NCBI RefSeq assembly: GCF_000612585.1
Contig: NZ_JFCA01000004.1
Location: 1-64,000, forward strand
DNA from: Pseudomonas sp. CHM02
GTDB taxonomy: Bacteria; Pseudomonadota; Gammaproteobacteria; Pseudomonadales; Pseudomonadaceae
Reading direction: 5' to 3'
DNA: 64,000 bases
Position 1 is the stretch's first letter. Each line of letters opens with the position of its first letter. Made by a program: the position numbers and the translations under genes. Positions 9,339 through 20,100 of this stretch are shown piece by piece. The notes below the pieces were generated by a model that saw only the letters and a list, made by a program, of their open reading frames with translations, had not been told where the DNA came from and did not search any database.

Positions 9339-11816
9339 TCACTTCGGTGGATGGGCGCCCAGCTTGTCCCACATCTTCTTGCTGATTTTCTGTCGGTTGG
9401 CATAACCAGCCCAGGGATCAGCCTTTAAAGCCTGTAAGCGCTGCTGCAGGTTGGCGACCGTCCACTGCTGGGCACCGCGCAATCCTTTCAATTCCTCACG
9501 ACTGATCGGTACCGAGACCGGTAACCCGGGACGTGCCCGCACGGAATACGCGGCGACGGTGCTGGCACCGCGAGCATTGCGCAGGTAGTCGATAAAAATC
9601 TTGCCGATCCGATTCTTTGGCCCTGACGTCGCGGTAAACCGCTCGGGCAGTTGCGCGGTCATGAACTGGGCGATGGCCTTGGCAAATGCCTTGACCGTAT
9701 CCCAATCGTCCCGACGCGCCAGCGGTACGACCAGGTGCAGGCCCTTGCCACCGCTGGTCTTGACGAACGCTTGCAGGCCCAGTTCGTCAAGCACCGAGAG
9801 GGTCAGTTGCGCGGCTTCCAGCATGGTTTTCCAGGGCAGCGCCGGGTCCGGGTCGAGATCGAGCACGAACAGGTCCGGGGTCTCGATCTTGTCCGCGGTG
9901 GCGCCCCAGGTGTGAAACTCCACGGTGCCCATCTGCACGGCGCCGATCAATGCGCCGACGCTGTCGACTTCCATCAGGCGTGCATGGCCTGGGTCCAGTG
10001 AGGGGTCCAATTGCTTGATGTTGGGGACGCTAAGGCGTTCCGCGTGCTTCTGGAAGAACTGCTCGCCTTCGATGCCATCAGGTGCTCTCAGCAGTGCGAC
10101 AGGACGTTGACGCAGGAAGGGCAGTATCCATTCGCTGATGCGCTCGTAGAACTGCGCCAGTTGCTCTTTCTGCGTGCCGCTTTGCGTGTCGATCACACGG
10201 TCGGGGTGGGTAATGCTCACATTGCCACTGGGTTTCTTCGCAGGTTTCATGGATTTGGCCGTTCGCGGTTGCTCATGAATGATCTGCGCGGCCGGTTTGT
10301 CGGTACGCATCCCGACAAACGCCGCCTGGCGGATCACGCCTTCGCGGGTCCATTCGGCAAATTGCACCTCGCCAACCAACGTCGGTTTCACCCAGTGCAC
10401 GCCACGGGCCTGGGCGCTGGTCAGCGGTTTTTCCAGCGGCGACGTTTTGCGCTCCAGTGGCGTCAGTTGCGCATAGATCGCTTTGAGCGATGCCTGATCA
10501 AACCCGGTGCCCACACGACCGGCGTACACCAGCCCGGAATCGTCGTTCACCGCCAGCAACAGCGCCCCGAAACCGCTGCGCGAGCCCTGCGGGCGGGTGT
10601 AGCCGACGATCACGAACTCCTGGCGCAAGCGGCATTTGAGCTTGACCCAGTCTGCGCTGCGACTGGACACGTAAGGGCTGCCCAGGCGCTTGCCGATCAG
10701 GCCTTCCAGGGCCAGGTCGCAAGCGCTTTCAAAAATATCCTGATGGTGGGCAGTAAACGCTTCGGAAAACCGCAGCAGCTTGCTCCTGCTACCGGCCATC
10801 GAGGCCTTGAGTGCCGCGCGGCGAGCCTCGACGGGCGCCTCGCGTTGATCCTGGCCGTTGAGGAACGGCGCATCGAACAGGTAGTAGACAATGTCCAGGC
10901 TGCGGCCGATATCAAAAGCGTTTTGCAGCGCCTGGAAGTCCGGCAGACCGTCACCGTTGAGGCTGACCACCTCGCCGTCGAGCCAGCTGTCCTTGAGCTT
11001 GAGGGCCTGCAGGGCCTTGGCCTGGCGCGGCAGGCGCTCGGTCCAGTCATGGCCGTTGCGGGTGAACAGGCGCACTTCGCCCTCGCGAATGCGCGTCAGC
11101 ATGCGGTAACCGTCGAACTTGATTTCGTATTGCCAGTCGCCTTCCGGTGCGCGGTCCACCAGCGTGGCCAACTGTGGGGTGAAGTGCTCGGGGAGGGCGG
11201 TGGCCGCTTTTTTCGGCTTGGCTTTGGCTTTTGGCTTGGCTTTTGGCTCGCCGACCGAGGCGTCGCTGACCACGCTGTTCGGTTGGGCCTGGACGATATC
11301 GTAGTCGTCGGCCCGGCGCGCCTGCGAGTCCTTTTCCTTGATCAACAACCATTGTTCCTTGTCGCCGCTGCCCTTCAGGCGGGTGCGCACCAGCGTCCAG
11401 TCGCCGGAGAGCTTCTCGCCCACCAGGGAGAACTTCAGCTTGCCGGCTGCGTAAGCCTTGCGCGGGTCGTCATGGGGTTGCCAGACACCACGGTCCCACA
11501 CGATGACATCGCCTGCGCCGTATTGACCTGCCGGAATACTGCCCTCGAAGCTGCCATAGCTGAGGGGGTGGTCTTCAACGTGGACGGCCAGGCGCTTCTG
11601 GCTGGGGTCCAGGCTCGGGCCCTTGGGCACTGCCCAACTGAGCAGCACGCCGTCGAGCTCCAGGCGAAAGTCATAGTGCAGGTTGCGCGCATCATGTTTC
11701 TGGATCACGAAGGACAGCGCCGACGCCTTGCGTTTTGCGGCGGGCGCACTGCCTGCCGGTTCGGCGGTAATGCCGAAATCGCGCTTGCGGTTGTACTCGC
11801 TGAGGGGCTTTGGCAT
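9339..11816 (-). CDS. ligD: ATP-dependent DNA ligase D, three-domain
   Basis: LigD (825 residues) seals double-strand breaks in bacterial non-homologous end joining together with Ku. Domain order is phosphoesterase (residues about 35-180, with QKHDARNLHYDFRLE and EDHPLSYGSFEG), a Lys/Ala-rich linker near 190-205, ligase (nucleophile K233 in EIKFDGYR), and C-terminal polymerase/primase (from about 530, with DLFVLDLDPDP carrying the metal-binding Asp pair). This is the Pseudomonas order. It begins 3 bp after the ku stop, so the two are co-transcribed. All three active sites look intact. Confidence 0.95.
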   Translation of the reverse strand: MPKPLSEYNRKRDFGITAEPAGSAPAAKRKASALSFVIQKHDARNLHYDFRLELDGVLLSWAVPKGPSLDPSQKRLAVHVEDHPLSYGSFEGSIPAGQYGAGDVIVWDRGVWQPHDDPRKAYAAGKLKFSLVGEKLSGDWTLVRTRLKGSGDKEQWLLIKEKDSQARRADDYDIVQAQPNSVVSDASVGEPKAKPKAKAKPKKAATALPEHFTPQLATLVDRAPEGDWQYEIKFDGYRMLTRIREGEVRLFTRNGHDWTERLPRQAKALQALKLKDSWLDGEVVSLNGDGLPDFQALQNAFDIGRSLDIVYYLFDAPFLNGQDQREAPVEARRAALKASMAGSRSKLLRFSEAFTAHHQDIFESACDLALEGLIGKRLGSPYVSSRSADWVKLKCRLRQEFVIVGYTRPQGSRSGFGALLLAVNDDSGLVYAGRVGTGFDQASLKAIYAQLTPLERKTSPLEKPLTSAQARGVHWVKPTLVGEVQFAEWTREGVIRQAAFVGMRTDKPAAQIIHEQPRTAKSMKPAKKPSGNVSITHPDRVIDTQSGTQKEQLAQFYERISEWILPFLRQRPVALLRAPDGIEGEQFFQKHAERLSVPNIKQLDPSLDPGHARLMEVDSVGALIGAVQMGTVEFHTWGATADKIETPDLFVLDLDPDPALPWKTMLEAAQLTLSVLDELGLQAFVKTSGGKGLHLVVPLARRDDWDTVKAFAKAIAQFMTAQLPERFTATSGPKNRIGKIFIDYLRNARGASTVAAYSVRARPGLPVSVPISREELKGLRGAQQWTVANLQQRLQALKADPWAGYANRQKISKKMWDKLGAHPPK

Positions 11817-11819
11817 GAC

Positions 11820-12653
11820 TTAAGAGGCCTTGGTGGATTTCTTCGGGGCGGGCTTTTTCGCGGGTTTGCCGGCCAGGCTGCGCTTGAGCAGTTCCGTCAG
11901 GTCGATCACATCGGCGGACTTGCGCTCTTCGCTGTCCTGGCTGGTTTCCACGTCCTCGATCTTGCCGGCCTTGGCCTTCCTGGCCACCAGCGCCATGATT
12001 TTTTCCTGGAAGCTGTCGCGGTAGTCATCCGGCTGCCAGTCGGCGCTCATGTCTTCGACCAGACGCTTGGCCATGTCCATCTCGCCCTTGGCCAGGCTGG
12101 GCTTGGTCACGTCGCTGCCGAGTTCCAGTTCGTCCAGGCTGCGGACTTCGGCGGGCCAGCGCAGCATCACCAGCACCAGTGCCGAATCCAGGGGCATCAA
12201 TGCCGCCAGGTGCTGCTTGGTGTGCAGCACCACATTGGCCAGTGCGACTTTGCCGGTTTTCCTAAGGGTTTCCCTTAGCAACGCGTAGACCTTGCCCCCG
12301 CGTTTATCAGGGGCAAGGAAGTAGGGGGTGTCGATGTTCTGCAGCGGAATCTGGTCGCTGGCAACAAACGCGATGATTTCGATGGTCTGGGTCGACTTGG
12401 GGTGGGCCGAGCGGATTTCTTCTTCGCTGAGCACCACGTAACGACCTTTTTCGAAGGCGACGCCTTTGACGATGTTCTCCCTGGTCACCTCTTTGCCGGT
12501 GGTCTTGTTGATGCGCTTGTAGCCCACCGGGTCCATGCTGCGCTTGTCCAGCCAGTCAAAGTCAACGCCCTGGGAGGACGTGGCCGAGACCAGTGACACC
12601 GGGATATGCACCAGGCCAAAGCTGATGGCACCTTTCCAGATTGCCCGTGGCAT
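11820..12653 (-). CDS. ku: Non-homologous end-joining protein Ku
   Basis: Bacterial Ku (277 residues) forms the homodimeric ring that binds DNA ends and recruits LigD. The N-terminus MPRAIWKGAISFGLVHIPV and the core GYKRINKTTGKEV are typical, as is the lysine-rich C-terminal tail (KPAKKPAPKKSTK) that contacts DNA. It is the first gene of a tight ku-ligD operon with a 3-bp gap. In other bacteria such operons are often expressed in stationary phase or sporulation; no site showing this was found here. Confidence 0.95.
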   Translation of the reverse strand: MPRAIWKGAISFGLVHIPVSLVSATSSQGVDFDWLDKRSMDPVGYKRINKTTGKEVTRENIVKGVAFEKGRYVVLSEEEIRSAHPKSTQTIEIIAFVASDQIPLQNIDTPYFLAPDKRGGKVYALLRETLRKTGKVALANVVLHTKQHLAALMPLDSALVLVMLRWPAEVRSLDELELGSDVTKPSLAKGEMDMAKRLVEDMSADWQPDDYRDSFQEKIMALVARKAKAGKIEDVETSQDSEERKSADVIDLTELLKRSLAGKPAKKPAPKKSTKAS

Positions 12654-12837
12654 ATGTGCGATTCCTTATGAAGAGGCTGTGTTCTGGTGACTCGGACGCC
12701 GTGCGAAAAGTTTCCCTGGGCGGATACTCGGACAGATCGTGTTACACCTGATGAGAAACTATTTAGTGTCGAAAGCCGAACCCAAGGCGTAGCGTGTTAT
12801 CGAAAGCACGTACTCCTCGACCCAGAGAGGCTTGGTC

Positions 12838-13152
12838 ATGAATAGCTGTGTGCGTCACGTTGCGGCGCTGGTAGTGGGACTGGCCCTTGCGGCCTCGGCC
12901 CATGCGCAAAACCTGCCCGGCAACAACAACTCCAACAACAGCCCGATCCACCGGGCCAACCCCAACAGCATGCAGGGCACCCAGCCCAATGCGCCGGCCA
13001 TTCGCGGTATCCAGACCGGGCCGACCACGCGCACGCCAACCCTGGAGAACGGTGGCATTGGCAACCGTTACCCCCAGCGCGATACCGCGCCCAGCCGTCC
13101 GGCCACTGAAACCAAAGCCCCCACCTATGATGCCAACGGCAATCGCCGGTAA
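12838..13152 (+). CDS. Small secreted Asn/Pro-rich protein
   Basis: This 104-residue protein has a signal peptide (about residues 1-23, ending ASAHA) followed by a low-complexity chain rich in Asn, Pro, Thr and Arg (LPGNNNSNNSPIHRANPNS and similar), with no Cys and no recognised domain. ATG at 12838 is preferred over an in-frame TTG six bases upstream because AGAGAGG fits it better. It ends 12 bp before the PQQ-type dehydrogenase gene, so the two are probably one operon. Function is unknown; a periplasmic partner is possible. Confidence 0.75.
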   Translation: MNSCVRHVAALVVGLALAASAHAQNLPGNNNSNNSPIHRANPNSMQGTQPNAPAIRGIQTGPTTRTPTLENGGIGNRYPQRDTAPSRPATETKAPTYDANGNRR

Positions 13153-13164
13153 GGATGCAGCCCT

Positions 13165-14322
13165 ATGTTTCTACGCAAAACCCTCTTGGCCGCCCTCTGC
13201 GCAACCACGCTGCTACCGTTGACGGCCGTCTTCGCCGCTGATGCCCAGCAGTTCCCCAGCGAACAAGGCAGCATCACGGCGACCCCGATCGCCAAAGGCC
13301 TTGACCACCCATGGGCGGTGGCCTTTCTGCCAGACAAGCAAGGCTTCCTGGTCACCGAACGTCCCGGGCACCTGCGCTTTGTCAGCCAGGACGGCAAGCT
13401 CTCCGCACCGCTGACAGGCGTGCCTGACGTCTGGGCCAAAGGGCAGGGCGGTTTGCTGGATGTGGTGCTGTCGCCGGACTTCAAGCAGGACCGCATGGTC
13501 TACCTTTCCTACGCCGAAGGTGGCGGCAAGGGCGGTACGGCCGGCACTGCGGTGGGGCGCGGGCGCTTGGCGGCTGACCTGAGTGGCTTGACCGACTTCA
13601 AGGTAATTCTGCGCCAGGAGCCGAAGCTGTCCACCGGCAATCACTTCGGCTCGCGCCTGGCCTTCGACCGTGATGGCTACCTGTTCGTGACCCTGGGTGA
13701 AAACAACGACCGTCCGACGGCCCAGGACCTGGACAAGTTGCAAGGCAAGGTCGTGCGCATCTACCCGGATGGCCGCGTGCCGGACGACAACCCCTTCGTT
13801 GGCCAGCAAGGCGTACGCCCGGAGATCTGGTCCTATGGCCAGCGTAACCCGCAGGGGCTGGCGTTGAACCCCTGGAGCGGCACGATCTGGGAAAACGAAC
13901 ACGGCCCGCGAGGCGGGGATGAGATCAACATCATCGAGCGGGGCAAAAACTATGGTTGGCCGGTGGCCACCCATGGCATCAACTATTCCCTGACACCGAT
14001 CCCCGAAGCCAAGGGCAAGACGGTCGAAGGCACGGTGCCGCCGCATCACGTCTGGGAAAAATCACCGGGTATCAGCGGCATGGCGTTTTACGATGCAGAC
14101 CGCTTCAAGCCTTGGCAGCACAACGTGTTCATTGGCGCGCTGGTCAGCCAGGAACTGATCCGCTTGCAGTTCGACGGTGACAAAGTGGTCCACGAAGAGC
14201 GCTTGCTCGGCGGCTTGAAAGCGCGGATTCGCGACGTGCGGCAGGGACCGGATGGCTTCCTGTATGTGCTGACCGATGAGGATAATGGCGTGTTGTATCG
14301 AGTCGGCCTGAACCAGGACTGA
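13165..14322 (+). CDS. PQQ-dependent aldose sugar dehydrogenase, YliI type
   Basis: This 385-residue periplasmic protein has a signal peptide (MFLRKTLLAALCATTLLPLT then AVFAA) and the soluble glucose dehydrogenase beta-propeller family signatures: HPWAVAFLPD, GSRLAFDRDGYLFVTLGENN, YGQRNPQGLALNPWSGTIWE and EHGPRGGDEINIIERGKNYG. The family oxidises aldoses using PQQ and calcium in the periplasm. It follows the small secreted protein by 12 bp. Substrate preference cannot be told from sequence. Confidence 0.88.
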   Translation: MFLRKTLLAALCATTLLPLTAVFAADAQQFPSEQGSITATPIAKGLDHPWAVAFLPDKQGFLVTERPGHLRFVSQDGKLSAPLTGVPDVWAKGQGGLLDVVLSPDFKQDRMVYLSYAEGGGKGGTAGTAVGRGRLAADLSGLTDFKVILRQEPKLSTGNHFGSRLAFDRDGYLFVTLGENNDRPTAQDLDKLQGKVVRIYPDGRVPDDNPFVGQQGVRPEIWSYGQRNPQGLALNPWSGTIWENEHGPRGGDEINIIERGKNYGWPVATHGINYSLTPIPEAKGKTVEGTVPPHHVWEKSPGISGMAFYDADRFKPWQHNVFIGALVSQELIRLQFDGDKVVHEERLLGGLKARIRDVRQGPDGFLYVLTDEDNGVLYRVGLNQD

Positions 14323-14334
14323 AGCTTCTGACCT

Positions 14335-14402
14335 TGTAGGAGCCCGGCTTGCCGGCGATAGCGTGCTCAAAAACGCCATTGCCCGCAAGCCAGGCTTCCA
14401 CG
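14335..14402. repeat. REP doublet (REPIN-like)
   Basis: TGTAGGAGCCCGGCTTGCC and, inverted, GCCCGCAAGCCAGGCTTCCA flank a short spacer. The pair resembles the common Pseudomonas TGTAGGAGC...GCTCCCACA doublet with some decay. It lies between two convergent genes. Confidence 0.75.
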
Positions 14403-14410
14403 AGGGCGGG

Positions 14411-14890
14411 TTACAAGCCCAGGTCAGACAACCCCGGATGATCATCCGGGCGTCGCCCCAGCGGCCAGTGGAACTTGCGTTCGCTTTCCTTGATCGGCAT
14501 ATCGTTGATGCACGCAAACCGATTGGCCATCAGGCCGTTCTCGTCGAATTCCCAGTTCTCGTTGCCATAGGAGCGGAACCAGTTGCCCGAGTCGTCATGC
14601 CACTCATAGGCGTAACGCACCGCGATGCGGTTATCGGTAAACGCCCACAACTCCTTGATCAGCCGGTAGTCCAGTTCCTTGGCCCATTTACGGGTAAGGA
14701 AACCCTTGGCGTCTTCGCGGTTGTAAGCGAATTCGGCGCGATTACGCCATTTAGTGTCGAGGGTGTAGGCCAGGGATACGCGCTGCGGGTCGCGGGAGTT
14801 CCAGCCGTCTTCGGCCAAACGCACTTTTTCGATAGCCGACTCGCGAGTGAATGGCGGCAGCGGCGGGCGTGTTTCTGCGGTAGATGACAT
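14411..14890 (-). CDS. DUF1348 / NTF2-like protein
   Basis: This 159-residue protein matches the DUF1348 family, an NTF2-like cone fold: [20 protein letters not shown], then ESxGxx-type [12 protein letters not shown], then [20 protein letters not shown] and [10 protein letters not shown]. Starting at 14890 (MSSTAET) removes a non-conserved 31-residue extension. It follows the TetR gene after about 55 bp on the same strand, so it is probably controlled by it. The family has no established reaction; small-molecule binding or detoxification is a guess. Confidence 0.85.
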   Translation of the reverse strand: MSSTAETRPPLPPFTRESAIEKVRLAEDGWNSRDPQRVSLAYTLDTKWRNRAEFAYNREDAKGFLTRKWAKELDYRLIKELWAFTDNRIAVRYAYEWHDDSGNWFRSYGNENWEFDENGLMANRFACINDMPIKESERKFHWPLGRRPDDHPGLSDLGL

Positions 14891-14945
14891 TGAGTATTTC
14901 CTCAAAACAATAAGGTTGGGTCGAAAGGTGCGCTTGCCTGCGCGT

Positions 14946-15509
14946 TCACAGTCCCAATAACGTTCGCGCCATGCTTTGCGCATTGTCGGCAGCGGTTGAA
15001 TCGCCCATCACCAGGGCAACGGTAATGGCGCCATCGATCAGGATCAGCAGGTGCGCGGCCTGCCGTTCGGGCTCGGGGGTGCCATGTGCTTGACACAGTT
15101 CAAGTGCGTACTCGAACAGTTTCTGTTTGTGGGCCTTGGCCAGCCGGCGCACCGGGTCTTGTGGGTCGCCGGTTTCGCCACTGGTATTGATAAAGGCGCA
15201 GCCGCGGAAATCGGCGCTACCGAACCAGGCCTTGAGGGCGCTGAACAGCGCGAGCAGCCGCTCGCCAGTGCCTTCGCTGCGTTCCACTTCGTTGCGCAAC
15301 CATTGCATCCAGCGCTCGTCGCGGCGTTGCAGGGCAGCAATCACCAGTTCGTCTTTGTTGGCGAAGTAGCGGTAAATGCTTTTTCTCGAGACACCGGCGG
15401 TTTTCACCAGGAGGTCCATGCCGGTGGCGGCGATGCCATGGCGATAGATCAACTTTTCGGTGACGTCGAGGATGATGTCGCGGGTTTCATTACGGGTCAT
15501 GTCGTTCAT
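14946..15509 (-). CDS. TetR/AcrR-family repressor
   Basis: A 187-residue repressor. The N-terminal helix-turn-helix is [20 protein letters not shown], and the C-terminal ligand-binding half has [15 protein letters not shown], as in TetR_C families near AefR/NemR-like regulators. The start at 15509 is preferred because a longer frame would place the 14-bp palindrome at 15522-15535 inside the coding region. The palindrome just upstream argues for autoregulation and for control of the following DUF1348 gene. Ligand is unknown. Confidence 0.88.
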   Translation of the reverse strand: MNDMTRNETRDIILDVTEKLIYRHGIAATGMDLLVKTAGVSRKSIYRYFANKDELVIAALQRRDERWMQWLRNEVERSEGTGERLLALFSALKAWFGSADFRGCAFINTSGETGDPQDPVRRLAKAHKQKLFEYALELCQAHGTPEPERQAAHLLILIDGAITVALVMGDSTAADNAQSMARTLLGL

Positions 15510-15521
15510 GTTGCGAACAGT

Positions 15522-15535
15522 AGAACGATCGTTCT
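15522..15535. promoter_or_regulatory. TetR-type operator palindrome
   Basis: AGAACGATCGTTCT is a perfect 14-bp palindrome 12 bases before the chosen TetR start and about 100 bases before the pssA-like gene on the other strand. Position and symmetry fit a TetR operator that may act on both divergent promoters. Confidence 0.75.
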
Positions 15536-15634
15536 TCTTGGTCAATTAAAATTTTTGCATGCGCCACAGCGAGACCTGAGCACCCCCATGGTGTAAGCTC
15601 GGGGCCTCTTCGGATTCGACCCATTGCGAGCCTT

Positions 15635-16978
15635 ATGCCGTCGTTCTTCAAACGCTCCCTGTTGCCCAAACTGCGTGGTTTCCCCCTCACTCCCGATGCC
15701 CTCGAGGTGCTGTCCGGTGCCGACGCCTATCGTCGTTGCCTGCTGGAGAAGATTGCCCAGGCCACCCGGCGCATCTATATCGTCGCGCTGTACTTGCAGC
15801 AGGACGAAGCGGGGCAGGAAATCTACGACGCCCTGCACGCCGCCAAGGCTGCGCGGCCGGAATTGGACGTCGTGGTGGTGGTCGACTGGCTGCGCGCCCA
15901 GCGCGGCCTGATCGGCGCCGGCAAACAGCCGGGCAACAGCGCCTGGTACCAGGCCATGACCCAAAGCCACAGCAGCGAAGTGCCGGTGTATGGCGTGCCG
16001 GTGCAAACCCGCGAGTTGTTCGGTGTGTTGCACCTCAAGGGCTTCGTGATTGACGACACGGTGCTGTACAGCGGCGCCAGCCTGAACAACGTGTACCTGC
16101 ACAAATTCGACAAGTACCGCTTCGACCGGTACCACTTGATCCACAGCAAAGCGCTGGCCGACTCCATGCAGCACCTGGTGGAGCACGGCCTGGTGGCGTC
16201 CAAGGCGGTCAATCGCCTGGACCTGCCCAACCCGCCCACCACCCGCAGCCTGCGCAACGACATCGGCGATTTGCGCAGCCGCCTGAAACACGCGACGTAT
16301 GACACCACGACCGGGCAACTGCCCAATGGTCACCTGTCGGTCAGCCCGTTGCTCGGGGTTGGCAAGAACAACCCCCTGAACCGCGTAATTCTCGAACTGA
16401 TCGCCAGCGCCCAGCATCAGCTAACTATCTGCACCCCGTACTTCAACCTGCCGCTGCCGGTAACCCGCGAAATCAACCGCGCGCTGGCGCGTGGGGTGAA
16501 GATCGATATCGTCGTCGGCGACAAGACCGCCAACGACTTCTACATCCCGCCCAGCGAGCCGTTCAAGGTCATTGCGGCGCTGCCTTACCTCTACGAAATC
16601 AGCCTGCGCCGCTTTGCCAAGCGCCATCAGCCGATGATCGACAGCGGCCAGTTGAACCTCCACCTATGGCGCGACGGCGATAACACTTACCACCTCAAGG
16701 GCATGTGGGTCGACCAGCGCTACACCTTGCTTACCGGCAACAACCTCAACCCGCGCGCGTTCCGTCTCGACCTGGAAAACGCCTTGTTGATCGATGATCC
16801 CAAGAGCGAGTGGCTGGCGCCGCGACGCACCGAGCTGGCGCAGATTTTCCAGCACACCACGCGGATCGAGCGGTACCAGGATCTGCAAACACTGCCGGAT
16901 TACCCCGAGGCGGTTGGCAAATTCCTGCGCCGGGTCAGCCGGGTGCGGATCGAGCGGCTGTTGTACCGGATTCTATGA
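15635..16978 (+). CDS. pssA: CDP-diacylglycerol-serine O-phosphatidyltransferase, PLD type
   Basis: This 447-residue enzyme makes phosphatidylserine, the precursor of phosphatidylethanolamine, from CDP-diacylglycerol and serine. It is the phospholipase-D type of Gram-negative bacteria, peripheral to the membrane. Both HKD motifs are intact: HLKGFVIDD (about residue 145) and HLKGMWVDQR (about 352). There are no membrane segments. It is divergent from the TetR gene and stands alone. The start ATG at 15635 fits the family N-terminus. Confidence 0.9.
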   Translation: MPSFFKRSLLPKLRGFPLTPDALEVLSGADAYRRCLLEKIAQATRRIYIVALYLQQDEAGQEIYDALHAAKAARPELDVVVVVDWLRAQRGLIGAGKQPGNSAWYQAMTQSHSSEVPVYGVPVQTRELFGVLHLKGFVIDDTVLYSGASLNNVYLHKFDKYRFDRYHLIHSKALADSMQHLVEHGLVASKAVNRLDLPNPPTTRSLRNDIGDLRSRLKHATYDTTTGQLPNGHLSVSPLLGVGKNNPLNRVILELIASAQHQLTICTPYFNLPLPVTREINRALARGVKIDIVVGDKTANDFYIPPSEPFKVIAALPYLYEISLRRFAKRHQPMIDSGQLNLHLWRDGDNTYHLKGMWVDQRYTLLTGNNLNPRAFRLDLENALLIDDPKSEWLAPRRTELAQIFQHTTRIERYQDLQTLPDYPEAVGKFLRRVSRVRIERLLYRIL

Positions 16979-17063
16979 GCTTCCTACAGTCCTCTTAGCT
17001 GTTTTCCCCATCGTTCCGGAAAAGTCTGGAGCCTAGGCTGCCGATAGATTTCTTACTCTCTCT

Positions 17064-17087
17064 AAACCGTTCATGGACTTACGGTTT
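17064..17087. promoter_or_regulatory. Short stem-loop upstream of the large gene
   Basis: AAACCGT and ACGGTTT form a perfect 7-bp stem around a 10-base loop about 36 bases before the start at 17123. It may be a leader structure or a weak terminator for pssA. Confidence 0.3.
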
Positions 17088-17122
17088 CATCCTTTAAGGT
17101 GCAATTGAGAGAGAGCATACCC

Positions 17123-20100
17123 ATGTTGGTAAGTCCTGCGCTGACCCGAATGCCTGCGGCCCAAATCCCTGTTTATCCCGGCGCCACCATCGTTGCTGAG
17201 GAGCCGATGGGCCCTCAATCTCCCGTACCAGAGGCCCCCGGGCGACGTATACGGCGTGAGTCGGGCAGCGCAGAGCAACAACACTCTACGCCCAGCTGGA
17301 CCTTGCCTGCCGCACCTCCCGCTAACTCTGGGCGGGCATCTGCAGATACCGCGCTGGGGGAACGCTTGCTGACCTCAATGGAAGGCGGTTATTCCACAGT
17401 AGAAGTCCCGGCGGACAGCTCTTTGGCGCCTGCACTCGACATTTACGCAAAAGTACTGGCTCATCCGCAGTTACAGGCATGGTTCGCCAGCAAAGGTCTG
17501 GAAATGTCTACCTTGACACTGCACCGCGACAGTATCAGCGGTTATGTCCACCGTGACGGTGTCCGTACGGCCGTAACATTCAGCACCACGGACAGCTCCG
17601 GATGGGGGCAGGCCAGCGTGAGGCTACGCAGCATCAGAGATGTGTTGGACCCGGCCGACAAGGGGCTTCCTTATTTGCTGGCAGGTGAATTCTGGGTGCC
17701 CCATTCCTTGGTCTTGCAGGCCTTTGGCTTACAACTTCCCGTCTTTACAGAGGACCAGGATGAGTTGATGGCGTCCTTGCGTTCCTCCGGGCTGGTGATG
17801 CCTGCGCAGCAGTACCAGCAGCTCAGCGTCAGTCTTGAGCGCGTCCGGCAATCCGTTGGTGATCTGGATGAGCGCGCCTTCCTGGCGGACCAATTGGAGA
17901 GCGCCGTAAAGGACCTGCCTGACGATACTCCGTATGACTGGTCAACCCAGCTGGCGCAGTTGTCGGTGAGCACGCCACTGGCGGCGGGAGATGAGGTTGC
18001 ACAGGCCCGGTTGAAACGTTTCAGTGAATCGCCGGCTGTTCAGGCGTTGATCAAAGACCTGATATGGCCGGGCCAACCGTTTCGTGTGTCCGAGGGGCGG
18101 TTCGAGCACAAGACCCCGGGCGGGGAATGGATTGATCTCACTGCGTCCATCAGCGGCGTGACCGAACTGGACACTGAGTTTCGCCAGTTGGTCAGCCTGA
18201 GCCAAGATCAGGGGAACGCCTTGTACTCAGTGCCTTATTGTGATGTGCGTCAGTACCTGGACAACAAGGGGTTGGGCTCACCGCGGACCGCTGGCGAGAC
18301 GCGCAATGTTGTGCAGTGGTTGCGCGCCGCGACCCTGCCACCCGTGCCACCGTTGGGAAATTATGCCGCTCTGATGGCACGGGACTGGACCCCGGGCCAA
18401 CTGACTTCGGACGATAAAGCCATCCTTAAGGCCAAGGCCGACCAGCGCTTTGGTGGCGAAGCACCTCGCGGGCTTTACGACCTTGACGAACTCACCGAGC
18501 AGGCATTGCAAGCCAACCCCACTGAAGCGCTGGAAACGCTGCTAAACGGTCCTGACGCCTTGGCTTTTGGCGAGGAGCTGGCGCGGGACCTGAAATGGAT
18601 GGATTTGCCGGTGCCCAAAGCGGTGAGCCAACAACTGGTGCTTGCTGCGCTCGCTCTACACGCCGATACCGAGGCGCCCGCGCAGCCAGGCTTCATCGCC
18701 GGCTACAACGTGTATCAACCTGCGAATATGGGGCGTTCCTTTAGTGAAGTACGCCGTGATGTTGAAAAACATCTACAAGAACGAGGCCTCGATCCAAAAC
18801 TCGCCGTGTTGGTGGCCCACATCGGCCTGGCGCAGGCCGCTCCCGAGTTTCTGGTGAGGGATGTACCTCCATCCATCCGCGTCGGTACGCCTGCATGGGT
18901 GGAGCTACGCCTGGGGGCTGCGATGGCGGATCGTATAGCGCCCGGGACATCCCGTGGAATGACTGAAGAACAGGTCAGCGAGCTGACCACCCTGGCGCCC
19001 ACCAGCGAGGCGCAGGCGTCATTGATGCAACTGCATGCGATGAAATTATTGCTGGATTGGGCGGTGCTCAACGGGGTCACTCCAGCGCCGATTGACGGGG
19101 AACACCCTCCAGAGGCGCTCAAGACCGCCAGCGAAGCGTTTTTCAAACAGCGCGAAGAGGTTAACACCGCCTTGAGCGCAGTGACGGCGATGCCGGATCG
19201 CAAAGCCATGGCAATCCAGGAATTGCTAAAGGTATTTCCAGATGTCACGGCCAGCCAGTTGGAAGCGATGACGGTAATGATCGCCGACAGTGACGTACGG
19301 CGGAACATGTCCGTCTCCGAGCCGCGTACGCGTTCTCTGGTTGAAACGTACATGACCGGCGACTTGACGCCGGGTAAGTGGGTACTGACCCACGATATGC
19401 CGCAATCTGAGGTTCGTCCCCGGACATCTCCCTTTCAGCGTACCCCGGAAGTCACAGCGCCCCAAGAGAAACGCGATGCGTTGGATGCACGAATCCGCAA
19501 GTTGCCGACGCTAGACACGATGCTGCAAACAGCGGTCAATGAGCACCGACAATCGCTCCAGACCGTCTATACCACGCGGCTCAAGCTGATGTTCTCCGAA
19601 CTTTCATTGGAGGATCGCCAAATGTTGGAGTTGGGGACGGTCCAGTTGTACGGCATACGCGGGGAAACCGGGTTGCCCCCGGCCACGGAGACAGCCGCAG
19701 ATCGGGCTGCGGCTCGGGGTCGGCAAGGCACGCTGTTGCGCGCCGAACTGGATGGCAAGGTGAGTTATTACGAAGTGTTTGCGAACGGCACGATCGTCAA
19801 GCGCACCGATCTTCCAGAAAAACTTAAATTAGGCGATGCCTCGGGTGGCAAACCCAACCCTATGGGCTTGGATGGCATTTATGTGACCGCGTTTACGGGC
19901 GGATTCAGCCTGGGCGTGGACTACGAAGCCTACGCTAAAGGCACTGAAGCGAAGCCTGGTAGCACGTCCAACGTCATTGTTGGAAAACTCGGTGGGCCTA
20001 TCGCTGGCCGGTCACTTGCGGCCGGAGAGGCACTGGAAACCTACGTGCCTGACACTTATGCATCGTCGAAGACACACAGTATTGCGTCGCGTATTGCTGA

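Noticed and set aside
10011..12278. Long plus-strand frame across ligD and ku
   Set aside because: Antisense to two intact repair genes; no domain seen.
14335..14402. Possible CRISPR-like repeat
   Set aside because: Only an inverted pair with Pseudomonas REP core; no regular spacing or array.
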